64,000 bases of DNA, taken from NCBI GenBank assembly GCA_035516965.1, contig DATIZR010000061.1:1-64000 (forward strand), given 5' to 3'. Each line of letters begins with the position of its first letter. Positions within the stretch are counted from its first letter, which is position 1. The notes under the pieces are model-generated. The model ran no database searches. It was not told where the DNA came from and was given only the letters and a program-made list of their open reading frames with translations. The position numbers and the translations under genes were made by a program. The stretch comes from Nitrospirota bacterium (GTDB lineage Bacteria; Nitrospirota; UBA9217). This document shows positions 16,963 through 25,725 of this stretch, piece after piece.

Positions 16963-19677
16963 CTATTTCCGAGAGAGGATTGCCCCGCAGCCGCCCTTGG
17001 CTCCCGGCCAGATATCCACAGCAAGCACGGTGCCCGCTGTAGTGCCATCAGTCTTCCAAAGCTCGTATCCCGTCGTGCCGTCATCGGCCCCAAAATAGAT
17101 CGTGTTCCCCACGACCGTGAGGTCGTAGGGATCGCCGTCGCCGTTGCCCGGGTTGATGTCCTTGACCATGACCGTACCCGCTGTCGTGCCGTCGCTCTTC
17201 CAAAGTTCATATCCTGTTGCGCCGTCATCGGCAGCAAAGTACAGCGTGTTCCCCAGGACCGTAAGCGAATCGAGATCACTACTGCCGCCCGGGTTGATGT
17301 CCTTCACCCGCACCGTGCCCGCGGCCGTGCCATTCGTTTTCCAGAGCTCATACCCTGATGCGCCGTCATCGGCCCCAAAGTAGAGCGTGCCGCCCATAAC
17401 GGTGAAACCGTAGGGATCACTCATGTTGATGCCCGGGTTGATGTCCTTCACCAGCATCGTGCCCGCTGCGGTGCCGTCGCTCTTCCAGAGCTCATATCCT
17501 GTCACGCCGTCATCGGCCGAAAAGTAGAGCGTGCTCCCCAGGACCGTGAAGCCAGAAGGATAACTCCCGTTGCTGCCGAAGCTGATGTCCTTCACCAGCA
17601 TCGTGCCTGCGGCGGTGCCGTCGCTCTTCCAGAGTTCATATCCCGTCACGCCGTCATCGGCCGCAAAGTAGAGCGTGTTCCCCATGACAATGAAGTACTG
17701 AGGGGAGCTGCTGCCGCTGCCGGGGTTGATGTCCTTTACCATCACCGTGCCAGCTGCTGTGCCGTCGCTCTTCCAGAGTTCAATCCCATGAGTGCCGTCA
17801 TCAGCCGCAAAGTAAAGCGCGTTGCCCATGACAATTAACCCCTGAGGTAAGCTGTAGCCGCTGCCCGGGTTGATGTCCTTTACCATCACCGTGCCAGCTG
17901 CTGTGCCGTCGCTCTTCCAGAGTTCATACCCATTTGTGTTGTCCATGGCCGTAAATAAAATCGTGTTCGCCAGGATCGTGAGGTCGCGGGGGTCACTTGA
18001 ACCCATGGGGTTGATGTCCTTTACCCTGTACGTTCCTGCGGCAGTTCCATCACTGCGCCACAGCTCGCTGTTGTATCCCGAATCGTCGGCAGAAAAATAC
18101 ATGATGCCGTTGAGCGAGACCATGTACTGGATACGGGCATCACTTTCTGCCCTTACATCGGCTATCATATAGGTCCCGGCATCCGTGCCATTGCTGATCC
18201 AGGGTTCACTCCCATGGATCCCATCGTCAGCGCTGAAGCACAGGTGATTCCCACACGCGGTGATATCTGAGAAATAGGAAGGAGCGCTCCCGGGGCTGAT
18301 GTCCCTGACCATGACCGTGCCCGCTGCGGTGCCGTCGCTCTTCCAGAGCTCAAGCCCTGCGACGCCGTCATCGGCCGTGAAGTAGAAAGTGCTCCCTACG
18401 AGCGTGAGCCTGGAAAAGACGCCGCTCGCACTGCCCGCGTTGATGTCTTTGACCATGACCGTGCCTGCTGCAGTGCCGTCGCTTTTCCAGAGCTCAATCC
18501 CTGCCACGCCATCATTTGCAGCAAAGTAAAGTGTGTTCCCGATAACAATAAACCCGTATGGGGTGCTGCCGTTTTTGCCCGGCATGATATCCTTTACCAG
18601 CATCGTGCCTGCTGCAGTGCCGTCGCTCTTCCAGAGCTCAAATCCTGTGACGCCGTCATCTGCTGTAAAGTAGAGCGTATTTCCCAGAGCGATGGCCTCC
18701 CCGATTATATTGATACCTTGCACGCCAGGTACGATGTCCTTCACCAGCATCGTGCCGGAAGGGGTACCATCGCTCTTCCAGAGTTCGGGCCCTGTAGTTC
18801 CGTCGCTGGCAAATAAGTAGAGCGTGCTCCCCGCGGGAGTAAAGGGACCGAAAATGCCTGTCCCAATGCCCGGCCAGATATCCTTGACCAGCATAGTCCC
18901 TGCGGAAGTACCGTCGCTCTTCCAGAGTTCACCACCTGTCGTGCCGTCATCGGCCTCAAAATAGAGCGTGTTTCCCACGACCGTAAGCTCGTAGGGGCTG
19001 CTACCGGCGCTGCCCGGGTTGATGTCCTTGACCAGCACTGTGCCCCCTGCAGTGCCGTCGCTCTTCCAGAGCTCAGCACCTGCTGTGCCGTCATCAGCCA
19101 CAAAGTAGAGCGTGTTCCCCATGGCCTTGAGACGAATAGGATTGCCACCGCTGTTTCCCGGGTTGATGTCCTTCACGAGCATCGTGCCTGCTGCAGTGCC
19201 GTCGCTTTTCCAGAGCTCGCGACCGTTCGTGCCGTCATCGGCCACAAAGTAGAGCGTGTTCCCCATGGCCGTGAGATCCGTGAGGTTGTTTGCGGAGATG
19301 TTCTGATTGACGTCCTTCACGAGTACCGTGCCTGCAGCAGTGCCGTTCGTTTTCCAAAGCTTCTCTCCCCACCCGTCACTCGCGACAAAATAGGTGACGC
19401 CTCCTATTTCCACAAATTGAGACGGACTACTGCCCGGCGTTCTCGTATTGATATCCTTGACAAGGCTGGTACCGGCTGCTGTCCCGTCGGTCTTGAACAG
19501 CTCGTAGCCGGGGCCAGTGGTCCCGTTGCTGGCGCTGAGATAGAGCGTTACGGGAACAGCCCCGGACGATGGCATCATGACATACCCGCCACCGCCCCCT
19601 CCTCCGCAGTTAGCGAGTGTGAACGTAAGAGTCAGAAACGACAAAATAATGACAAGTATTAATGTCCTGTGTTTCAT
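16963..19677 (-). CDS. Lipoprotein with 18 ELWxxDGT repeats
   Basis: 904 residues from the ATG at 19677, which follows GGAGGTGCGTC; an ATG 18 bases upstream lacks a ribosome site. A hydrophobic leader ends at TLANC (C24), a lipobox with an unusual Asn at -1, followed by a Gly-rich linker. The rest is 18 repeats of about 48 residues, each with ELWKSDGTAAGT, VKDINPGS, and LYFAADDG blocks, a pattern likely to fold as beta-propeller blades or a beta solenoid. Repeat 10 is the most diverged (SEPWISNGT). Such proteins are usually cell-surface or periplasmic with unknown binding partners. The DNA repeats are similar at ~144-147 bp, so copy number may vary. Confidence 0.88.
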   Translation of the reverse strand: MKHRTLILVIILSFLTLTFTLANCGGGGGGGYVMMPSSGAVPVTLYLSASNGTTGPGYELFKTDGTAAGTSLVKDINTRTPGSSPSQFVEIGGVTYFVASDGWGEKLWKTNGTAAGTVLVKDVNQNISANNLTDLTAMGNTLYFVADDGTNGRELWKSDGTAAGTMLVKDINPGNSGGNPIRLKAMGNTLYFVADDGTAGAELWKSDGTAGGTVLVKDINPGSAGSSPYELTVVGNTLYFEADDGTTGGELWKSDGTSAGTMLVKDIWPGIGTGIFGPFTPAGSTLYLFASDGTTGPELWKSDGTPSGTMLVKDIVPGVQGINIIGEAIALGNTLYFTADDGVTGFELWKSDGTAAGTMLVKDIMPGKNGSTPYGFIVIGNTLYFAANDGVAGIELWKSDGTAAGTVMVKDINAGSASGVFSRLTLVGSTFYFTADDGVAGLELWKSDGTAAGTVMVRDISPGSAPSYFSDITACGNHLCFSADDGIHGSEPWISNGTDAGTYMIADVRAESDARIQYMVSLNGIMYFSADDSGYNSELWRSDGTAAGTYRVKDINPMGSSDPRDLTILANTILFTAMDNTNGYELWKSDGTAAGTVMVKDINPGSGYSLPQGLIVMGNALYFAADDGTHGIELWKSDGTAAGTVMVKDINPGSGSSSPQYFIVMGNTLYFAADDGVTGYELWKSDGTAAGTMLVKDISFGSNGSYPSGFTVLGSTLYFSADDGVTGYELWKSDGTAAGTMLVKDINPGINMSDPYGFTVMGGTLYFGADDGASGYELWKTNGTAAGTVRVKDINPGGSSDLDSLTVLGNTLYFAADDGATGYELWKSDGTTAGTVMVKDINPGNGDGDPYDLTVVGNTIYFGADDGTTGYELWKTDGTTAGTVLAVDIWPGAKGGCGAILSRK

Positions 19678-20062
19678 GACGCACCTCCGCTCCACGATTT
19701 CAAGGTCTTCCTATAACGTTGTCAATCAATTGATGTCTCCCTGTCATGAGGATGAATTCCTCGCGGACCAAAAGGTCATGATGATCTCAAAGGAACGAAC
19801 GATCACCAATGACGAGACTCATTTGGATGCAGATTATGCGGAGATTGATGAATGCAAGGTTAACTTGACGCCGGGAGGAAGGAAACTCCTGTGGCGACAA
19901 CGTAACAAGAACGATCAAGCTTGGCGACATGGTGCACCCCTTTGACCCTCATCAGAGGGCTGGAGGTGAATTGCGGCCGCTTTCATGCTGTGCGGAGTTC
20001 GAACTTGCTTACGTTCTCACAAGAGCAAGAAGAAAAGATTGTCATTCAGAAACAGCATTCTG
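19678..20062. other. Gap without a recognisable gene
   Basis: 385 bases between the repeat lipoprotein start and the left end of the IS3 element. It must carry the lipoprotein promoter (minus strand), but no consensus boxes stand out. No start codon in it opens a convincing frame. Confidence 0.5.
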
Positions 20063-20136
20063 ACGTAAGCTTCCCTAAAAAAGAGACATGCTAAAAGTAG
20101 AGCTTTCTGGCATTATATGGACGCCAGGAGGTTCTC

Positions 20137-20403
20137 ATGAAAAGCTCGAGATTCACCGAAACACAGATCATCGCGATCCTCAAAGAAGCAGATGCCGGGG
20201 TGCTTGTGAAGGACCTTTGTCGGAAACACGGCATCAGTGATGCGACGTATTACAACTGGAAATCAAAGTACGGCGGCATGGCGGCTTCCGATCTCAAACG
20301 GATGAAAGAGATGGAAGGCGAACTGAGCAAGCTCAAACGGATGTACGCTGACCTCGCTCTTGAAAACCGCGCTCTGAAGGACCTGATCGAAAAAAAGCTC
20401 TAG
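20137..20403 (+). CDS. IS3 transposase OrfA
   Basis: 88 residues: an N-terminal helix-turn-helix (TETQIIAILKEADAG ... LCRKHGISDATYYNWKSKYGG) followed by a leucine-zipper-like coiled coil. This is the DNA-recognition subunit. Its last codons include the A_AAA_AAG heptamer at 20391-20397, the expected site of -1 ribosomal frameshifting into orfB. Confidence 0.92.
   Translation: MKSSRFTETQIIAILKEADAGVLVKDLCRKHGISDATYYNWKSKYGGMAASDLKRMKEMEGELSKLKRMYADLALENRALKDLIEKKL
20391..20397 (+). promoter_or_regulatory. Programmed -1 frameshift heptamer (A AAA AAG)
   Basis: In the orfA frame the codons are GAA AAA AAG CTC TAG, so the heptamer is in the canonical X_XXY_YYZ phase. OrfB is in the -1 frame relative to orfA, which would give an OrfAB fusion transposase. 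Confidence 0.75.
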
Positions 20404-20426
20404 GGCCGCTTGAGAGACGAGAAGCA

Positions 20427-21251
20427 GTGCGCTACCTGGTCGACGAGCATGGCTTATCGATCAAACGCAGCTGCGACTGTCTACGTATCTCTCGGGCGGC
20501 TTTCTATAAGCCGATATCAAGTCCAGCGGTGCGCGATGCCGAGATTATTGCAGCGCTGAATGCTTTGCTTGAACGCCATGGCGGGTGGGGCTTCTGGAAA
20601 TGTTATGACGCCCTACGCCGGAGTGGCCATCCGTGGAACCATAAACGGCTTTATCGGGTCTATTGCCAACTGCATTTGAACCAGAAGCGCCGTGCAAAGA
20701 AACGGTTGCCCAAACGAGTAAAACAGCCGCTGGGAGTGCCACAGCGTCCGAATCAGGTCTGGTCCGCCGACTTCATGAGTGATACGCTCTATGCCGGCAA
20801 GAGGTTTCGGACGCTCAACGTCATTGATGATTTCAACCGTGAATGCCTAGCCGTGGAGATCGATACCTCCATAACCGGCAGGCGGTTAATTCGTGTATTT
20901 GAACGGCTGCGCTCCGAACGGGGGCTTCCCGATATTTTGCGGACCGATAACGGCCCGGAGTTTCTCAGCAGCGATTTTGTCGAATGGGCCGAGTCTGCTG
21001 GGATGATCATCCGCTATATTCAGCCGGGAGAACCGAATCAGAACGCTTATATCGAACGCTTTAACCGAACGTATCGGCAAGAGGTGCTCAGTCTGTATCT
21101 GTTCAACAGCCTAGAGGATGTCCGGGAAGCTACGTACTGGTGGATGATCGACTACAATGAGCACCGTCCCCATGACTCCCTCGGGAGTCTGACGCCGGAT
21201 GAATGTCTGAAAAACTACACCGGAAACTCTACTTTTAAACTGTCTACTTGA
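20427..21251 (+). CDS. IS3 transposase OrfB (DDE integrase catalytic subunit)
   Basis: 274 residues, complete. Contains the HTH_21-type region (LERHGGWGFWKCYDALRRSGHPWNHKRLYRVY) and an rve integrase core with the DDE residues in WSADFMSD, LRTDNGPEF and NAYIERFNRTYRQE. The first start in frame is GTG at 20427, but translation is probably by frameshift from orfA. It ends just inside the right terminal repeat. Confidence 0.92.
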   Translation: MRYLVDEHGLSIKRSCDCLRISRAAFYKPISSPAVRDAEIIAALNALLERHGGWGFWKCYDALRRSGHPWNHKRLYRVYCQLHLNQKRRAKKRLPKRVKQPLGVPQRPNQVWSADFMSDTLYAGKRFRTLNVIDDFNRECLAVEIDTSITGRRLIRVFERLRSERGLPDILRTDNGPEFLSSDFVEWAESAGMIIRYIQPGEPNQNAYIERFNRTYRQEVLSLYLFNSLEDVREATYWWMIDYNEHRPHDSLGSLTPDECLKNYTGNSTFKLST

Positions 21252-21472
21252 CAGGGAAGCTTACGTAGTCTCTTGTCCTATGTTTCCATACGATCCGAGC
21301 GAGCGAGAGAATCATATGAAAAAGTCGCAGATATAGTTTTCCTCTGCGGGTTGCTTCTGTTAGCATGTATTTCTGTGGCAGTTGCACTTGAGACCGTGCG
21401 CTGATATTCTTGGTATTACTGCCTGAAGACAGCGGATGACGGCTGCGCGGCTATGAGCATGGGGGTAAAGAA

Positions 21473-21871
21473 ATGAATACAACGGAATTGTCTAAGACAC
21501 ACGTCCAAAGAAAGGTTATTATCTGGGAAGTTGCTGGGTTCCTGATCATTATTTTGACGTGTTGGGTAACAGAACTTTTTGACCCTCCATTCAGTTTTCA
21601 GCAGGTTATCATTGAGACGGTTTTCATTCTATTATTCGGTTGCTTCATAATCAATTTGACTTGGAAATTGATCAGAAGGATGAAATATTTGGAGGGATAT
21701 CTCGTGATTTGCGCCTCGTGCAAACATGTTAGAGTGGATGACGTCTGGGTCAGCATAGAACACATCCTGAGCAGCAGATCGGATCTACTGCTTTCTCATA
21801 GTATATGCCCCGAATGTGTTGGGAAGCTTTATGGAGATTACTTAAGAAAAGGCAATAACCCGGCCAAGTAG
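21473..21871 (+). CDS. Membrane protein with a C-terminal four-cysteine motif
   Basis: 132 residues. Two transmembrane helices (residues ~17-38 and ~43-65) precede a cytosolic domain with ICASCKHVRVDDVW and SHSICPECVGKLY. The pair CxxC ... CPxC resembles the short cysteine-bearing module found at the end of many PAS and GGDEF proteins (C-x2-C-K-x-I-R ... H-x-I/C-P-x-C), whose ligand is unknown. Here it stands alone, as if a membrane-tethered fragment of such a sensor. No output domain is attached. Confidence 0.65.
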   Translation: MNTTELSKTHVQRKVIIWEVAGFLIIILTCWVTELFDPPFSFQQVIIETVFILLFGCFIINLTWKLIRRMKYLEGYLVICASCKHVRVDDVWVSIEHILSSRSDLLLSHSICPECVGKLYGDYLRKGNNPAK

Positions 21872-22090
21872 CATTGTGCGCTCCCGGTCAGGTTGCTTGC
21901 CAAGCAACGGGTGCGGCGGAGTTGGAAATATCACATCGGAATGTCCTAGATAGTGGTAGCAATTTATAATTGTTGCGCTGCCTATATAGCTGCTGTTATA
22001 ATGCGTTTGTGTTTTGCACCCCTGTTTGACTCTTATGCTATACTTAAATTAGCTATTGAGCGGCATTGTCTTGGGTACTGGTAGAATGTC

Positions 22091-22438
22091 ATGAGAACTG
22101 GTTTAATAAAACATAAAACTAATAGTGTCGGTAATGTTTCTTACCAAAGATCATATAGTCTTGCTGATGCGCCGGCGCACTCATGGTCTGAACTTTATGA
22201 TACTCTTCATGATAGCAATAAATCAATTCAGTTAAGGCATTATATTACAAATATTTGTTCGCAGGAAAATACGTACGAAAATGACGATACGCGTTTATTT
22301 TGCGAAAATTTACTTAAGACATATATTCTATTACAAATATCTTATTCTCTATATGATAAGCTCAACCCTGCAATTAATTTGTGGACACATAAATTTAACA
22401 ACTCTATTGATCTAATTATTGAGCATGCTCTTGAGTAA
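22091..22438 (+). CDS. Small unknown protein, AT-rich gene
   Basis: 115 residues, soluble, helical by composition, rich in Asn, Tyr and Ile. AT content is far above the neighbours, pointing to acquisition. The ribosome site is weak. The end overlaps the next gene's start by 14 bases, suggesting translational coupling. No family recognised. Confidence 0.5.
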   Translation: MRTGLIKHKTNSVGNVSYQRSYSLADAPAHSWSELYDTLHDSNKSIQLRHYITNICSQENTYENDDTRLFCENLLKTYILLQISYSLYDKLNPAINLWTHKFNNSIDLIIEHALE

Positions 22439-22775
22439 TAATAACCCTAAAAAAAACGATCAAGAGCATAAGGAAGTAGCGCCGATTCCATCAAAAGAAG
22501 CGTCAAAGGAAACTCCGCCAGATCTCGTAAATCCCGAAATGGTTCCATTCCCTCCTGAATTAGCCGAAGCTCTTAAAACAGCACCTCCAGGAATTAAGCA
22601 AGCAATTACTCAAATGAGTATGTTTGCTGCAACTGGTCCTATGATGGCTCCTGTACATCCTTTATTAAACAAATTGTCACAAGAACAAATAACTAAAGTT
22701 CTTGATTACATGCGTGACAGTGAAAAGGATGAAACAAAACTTCATCGCTCTGGTAGATGGTTTCATTTTGGGTGA
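22425..22775 (+). pseudogene. DUF2335-like protein, 3' end cut by an IS element
   Basis: About 116 codons visible, from ATG 22425. The product has a charged, Pro-rich N-terminus (VPFPPELAEAL, then an amphipathic helix) and ends in SEKDETKLHRSGRWFHFG, a sequence that in DUF2335-type proteins precedes a pair of membrane helices. Those helices are missing: the frame runs straight into the IS left end at 22773 and stops on its TGA. No matching 3' part is found after the IS. The assignment to DUF2335 is tentative. Confidence 0.5.
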
Positions 22776-22803
22776 ACTGAACCCCTGTGATTGGACACTC
22801 GGG

Positions 22804-23610
22804 TTAGAGCGCCGGACAGGGGGTTAAGGTTTGGCTTCTCGCCTCGAACTTGTTCGGTGGCATATATCCGAGAGAGGCGTGAAGCCGTTTCCGATTATAC
22901 ACATCTTCGATGAAGTAGGGAATCCTTCTGAGAACGTCATCCAGGGTCTGGTACTCCCAGAGGTAGACCTCCTCGGTCTTGAGGGTTTTCATGAAGCTTT
23001 CGGCAAAGGCATTGTCGTACGGGTTGCCCTTCCGGGACATGCTGATCTGGAGCTTGGAGTTCCTGAGTTCGTTGATGTAATCATGAGCCGCGTACTGCAC
23101 GCCCCGGTCCGAGTGATGAATCACCCCCGGCGGCGGATTTCTGTTTTGGACGGCCATACGAAGCGCTTGGAGGCTCAGCGCCGTGTCGATCTGGCGCGAA
23201 ATGGCATAGCCGATGACTTTCCGTGAGTACAGGTCCAGAATGACCGCCAGATAGACGAAGGCGGTGGCGATCCGGATGTACGTGATGTCGGCAGCCCAGA
23301 CCTGGTTGACCGTGGTTACGTTCAGTGCTTTGATCAGGTTCGGATAGACGGGATACAGATGATTGCTGTCCGTGGTTTTGACAAACCGGCGGCGCTTTTT
23401 CACCAAAAGGCCTTTTTCCCGCATGATCCGGTGCACTTTCTTATGGTTGACGGGGATACCGTCATCATGGAGCTGTCGGGTGACTTTCCGATATCCGTAC
23501 TTCGGAAACTCCTCGGTGATCTCCTCGATCCGTTTTTCCAGGTCCTGATCCGCAGGAGAAAGCTCCTGGGTCCTGGGCTGGTAATAGAAGCTGCTCCGAG
23601 GGAGGCTCAT
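22804..23610 (-). CDS. IS3-family transposase OrfB
   Basis: 268 residues. HTH_21-type region (EEITEEFPKYGYRKVTRQL) and integrase core with DDE residues in AADITYI, HHSDRGVQY and AFAESFMKTLKTE. It overlaps orfA by 4 bases, with orfB beginning at that overlap. Sequence differs clearly from the transposase at 20427. Confidence 0.92.
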   Translation of the reverse strand: MSLPRSSFYYQPRTQELSPADQDLEKRIEEITEEFPKYGYRKVTRQLHDDGIPVNHKKVHRIMREKGLLVKKRRRFVKTTDSNHLYPVYPNLIKALNVTTVNQVWAADITYIRIATAFVYLAVILDLYSRKVIGYAISRQIDTALSLQALRMAVQNRNPPPGVIHHSDRGVQYAAHDYINELRNSKLQISMSRKGNPYDNAFAESFMKTLKTEEVYLWEYQTLDDVLRRIPYFIEDVYNRKRLHASLGYMPPNKFEARSQTLTPCPAL

Positions 23611-23960
23611 GAGTTCGCACCCCCTCGTGACGGTTTCGACAAGGTCTCGGTGGTCGGCAAGGAACTGCCTTTTTTCCGGGACTGCTCGAAGCTCCGATGC
23701 AGCGCTTTTTTTAAGAACTCATTCTCGAGGTGAGATTTCCCGAGCGCCTGCTCCAGTTCCTTGATCCGCTCTTCCAGGGCAGCTTCCCGGGCAGCATCCG
23801 CCTCGAAGCTGTTCTTCACATATTGCTTCTTCCAGTAGTACAGAAGCCCGGAGGAAATGCTGTGTCTCCGGCAGAGCAGGGCTGCGGTGCTGACCCCGCT
23901 CAGGTATTCTTCAACAACTTGACGCTTGAACTCGGAACTGAACGACCTCTGTTTCTTCAT
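23607..23960 (-). CDS. IS3-family transposase OrfA
   Basis: 117 residues. Helix-turn-helix of the transposase_8 type (SSEFKRQVVEEYLSG ... CRRHSISSGLLYYW) followed by a coiled coil (ALEERIKELEQALGKSHLENEFLKKAL). The stop overlaps the orfB start (ATGA). Confidence 0.9.
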   Translation of the reverse strand: MKKQRSFSSEFKRQVVEEYLSGVSTAALLCRRHSISSGLLYYWKKQYVKNSFEADAAREAALEERIKELEQALGKSHLENEFLKKALHRSFEQSRKKGSSLPTTETLSKPSRGGANS

Positions 23961-24040
23961 GACAAGATCCTTTCTGCCCGTTCCAGGCCATGGATCCTGT
24001 CCGGTACTCTACCATATTTGTCCAAACGGTGGGGGTCAGT

Positions 24041-24400
24041 TCAGACAATTGCTGTCCGCGACCATTCACGCATCGAAAATTCAAGGGCAAAGTATATTAT
24101 CCACGTTAATCCAGATAAGAATAGCGACGTAGCATTTTTCTTATCCCAAGTTGTCTTCTTATTATATTTGATTACTGAAATAATTATCAGAATTATTGCT
24201 ACTACTACAACTACCTTTGGAAAAGCAATAAACAGGTTGATGCCTGCGAAACCAGCAAGAGTGCTCAAAATAACAATCGATTTTATTTCTCTTATCGTTT
24301 TCTTTGTTCGAATTTTGTCTAGATAAGCGAGTAGCTGTCTTCCAATGCTCCACACAGGAAATACTGAGACGACTATCGCGATAAACAATAATGTTTCCAT
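24041..24400 (-). pseudogene. Small membrane protein truncated at its 3' end by the IS
   Basis: 119 codons with three or four hydrophobic helices, Ile/Val-rich. The stop codon TGA (24041-24043) is supplied by the IS end, so the natural C-terminus is lost. Start ATG at 24400, 17 bases after the stop of 24418-24717 on the same strand; the two were probably cotranscribed. No family recognised. Confidence 0.5.
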
Positions 24401-24417
24401 ACGCGTGCTACTCCCGT

Positions 24418-24717
24418 CTATGTGTCACTATTCTTAGCTCTTAGTGGATGATCAATACAATAAATGAGGCCTGCATTGATAAATGCGAAAAAGAGAAGAA
24501 AGATAAATTTGATTATGATGGGTACTGAATCTTGAACTCTAAAATAATCTAGAAGACCTGTTAATATAAAACTCCAAGGTGCAGTGAGAACAACAAGATA
24601 TAGTCCTGCAAAAGCTGACTTTGTCAGATTGATAACCCCAAAAATTAATGCCGCGGAAACCATCAATAGATAAATAGTCGCAATGATCAGGCCGACCTTG
24701 CTTTTAGCATGCGACAT
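24418..24717 (-). CDS. Small membrane protein, unknown
   Basis: 99 residues with three transmembrane helices (about 9-31, 37-58, 66-88) and a polar tail. GGGAGGGTATTT precedes the ATG. AT-rich like the neighbouring truncated gene. The layout resembles small SCO4225-type membrane proteins, but I cannot confirm the family. Confidence 0.55.
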   Translation of the reverse strand: MSHAKSKVGLIIATIYLLMVSAALIFGVINLTKSAFAGLYLVVLTAPWSFILTGLLDYFRVQDSVPIIIKFIFLLFFAFINAGLIYCIDHPLRAKNSDT

Positions 24718-24757
24718 AAATACCCTCCCCTTTAATGAGTCGGCTCAATCGCAAATG

Positions 24758-24845
24758 AGCTAACTATTTATTGAGCAGACCCCCTACGGTTACGCGCATA
24801 TCTACAGGGTCTACTCAACACCACAAAATGAGTGCATAGTTAGGC
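24758..24845. other. attC-like palindrome (integron cassette recombination site candidate)
   Basis: 88 bases between AGCTAAC (24758-24764) and GTTAGGC (24839-24845), which are inverted in their CTAAC/GTTAG core; GTTAGGC fits the GTTRRRY box. Inside is an 11-of-12 stem, TTGAGCAGACCC (24771-24782) with GGGTCTACTCAA (24807-24818). The L'-R' spacing (20 bases) is longer than usual and there is no integrase in the window, so this is only a candidate. Confidence 0.3.
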
Positions 24846-25079
24846 AGCTTTGCTTGCACGTATTCTGTCTGTGCAATCTGCCCGATTGTATTCTTGATTC
24901 GAGGCATTGTCAATGAAACCGATGAGTATTTGTAGGGTATGGCAACAGATATAGAGTGAAGTGTTTGTCGTTAAGAAAAACGGCAACTCAAAGAGTCCAG
25001 GAAGAAGTCCTTGTTCGAAAACGATATCAAATGCATGAAACAAGCAGTAGGTATAATAACTATCAGAGGCGCCCTCCCT

Positions 25080-25167
25080 GGAAGGATTCGCCGGAATGAC
25101 TGGAAGACTTGCCGGATTGAGAGGAAGGTATCCGTCGGAATGGATGGCAGGATTCACCGGAATCTGC
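25080..25167 (+). repeat. Degenerate 22-bp tandem repeat, four units
   Basis: Units at 25080, 25102, 25124 and 25146, each 22 bases, of consensus type GGAAGGATTCGCCGGAATGACT. It lies in the gene-free stretch 24846-25224, downstream of the CBS gene. Reading it as protein is not convincing. Confidence 0.7.
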
Positions 25168-25224
25168 AAGCATACCCGGAAGACGACAACGGATTGCGGC
25201 AATCCGCCATGCAGCCCGCGGCGA

Positions 25225-25725
25225 TCACCACTGCATCTTCCGGATGACCGCCTTCAGGATGTCAGCCCTCGTCACGATCCCGATGAGCTCATTCGCGCTG
25301 TTGACCACGGTCAACCGCCGGATCCGCTTCTCGTCCATGATCCGGACGGCATCGGCTACGCTGGCCTCGGGCCTGATGGTCAGCGCCGGCGCGGTCATGA
25401 TGTCGCCCACGTGGTCCCCCACCCTGCGTTCGTGCAGCGGTTCGCCCAGCATGTACTTCAACAGGTCCTTGAAGGTGTGATCCCTGCCGACGCCCACCAT
25501 CGAGAGAATGTCGGCCTGGGTGATGATCCCGATGACCTTGTTTTCCTTGTCCACGACGGGAAGGCCGCTGATATTTTTATCAGCCAGGATGTTCGCCACA
25601 TGGACGACGCTTTCATATTTTGAGATCGAGATCACCTGGGGCGTCATCACGTCCCTGACCAGCATTTCGAGCCCGATTCTCGACGGCATCCGTCCGGTGT
25701 CCTCACTGCTCTTGGCGCTCGTCAT
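25225..25725 (-). CDS. CBS-domain pair protein
   Basis: 166 residues from the ATG at 25725, after GGAGAGGAACCT; the open frame upstream is not coding-like. Two CBS motifs fill the protein: VRDVMTPQVISI ... GLPVVDKENKVIGIITQADIL (about 24-85) and VGDIMTAPALTI ... RLTVVNSANELIGIVTRADIL (about 105-160). CBS pairs bind adenine nucleotides and act as energy or redox sensors, here free-standing without an attached enzyme. Transcribed divergently from the DUF1499 gene; the target is unknown. Confidence 0.9.
   Translation of the reverse strand: MTSAKSSEDTGRMPSRIGLEMLVRDVMTPQVISISKYESVVHVANILADKNISGLPVVDKENKVIGIITQADILSMVGVGRDHTFKDLLKYMLGEPLHERRVGDHVGDIMTAPALTIRPEASVADAVRIMDEKRIRRLTVVNSANELIGIVTRADILKAVIRKMQW

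Larger units (their letters stand above)
20063..21266 (+). mobile_element. IS3-family insertion sequence (IS407-like), apparently intact
   Basis: 1204 bp. Perfect 14-bp terminal inverted repeats: ACGTAAGCTTCCCT at 20063-20076 and its complement at 21253-21266, with further inner similarity around TAAAAGTAGAG at both ends. It holds orfA and orfB in the -1 relation usual for IS3. I cannot identify a target duplication. Confidence 0.85.
22773..24043 (-). mobile_element. IS3-family insertion sequence (second type), complete
   Basis: 1271 bp. The ends are inverted: TGAACTGAACCCC at 22773 and TGAACTGACCCCC (minus strand) ending at 24043, both followed by a GGACA block. Flanks GGG and GAC are not a target duplication. 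The transposase genes are on the minus strand. Confidence 0.8.

Noticed and set aside
24840-25202. Minus-strand gene over the 22-bp repeats
   Set aside because: The frame exists only because the 22-base repeat lacks stops in one phase; the product contains the repeat translation and has no start signal.
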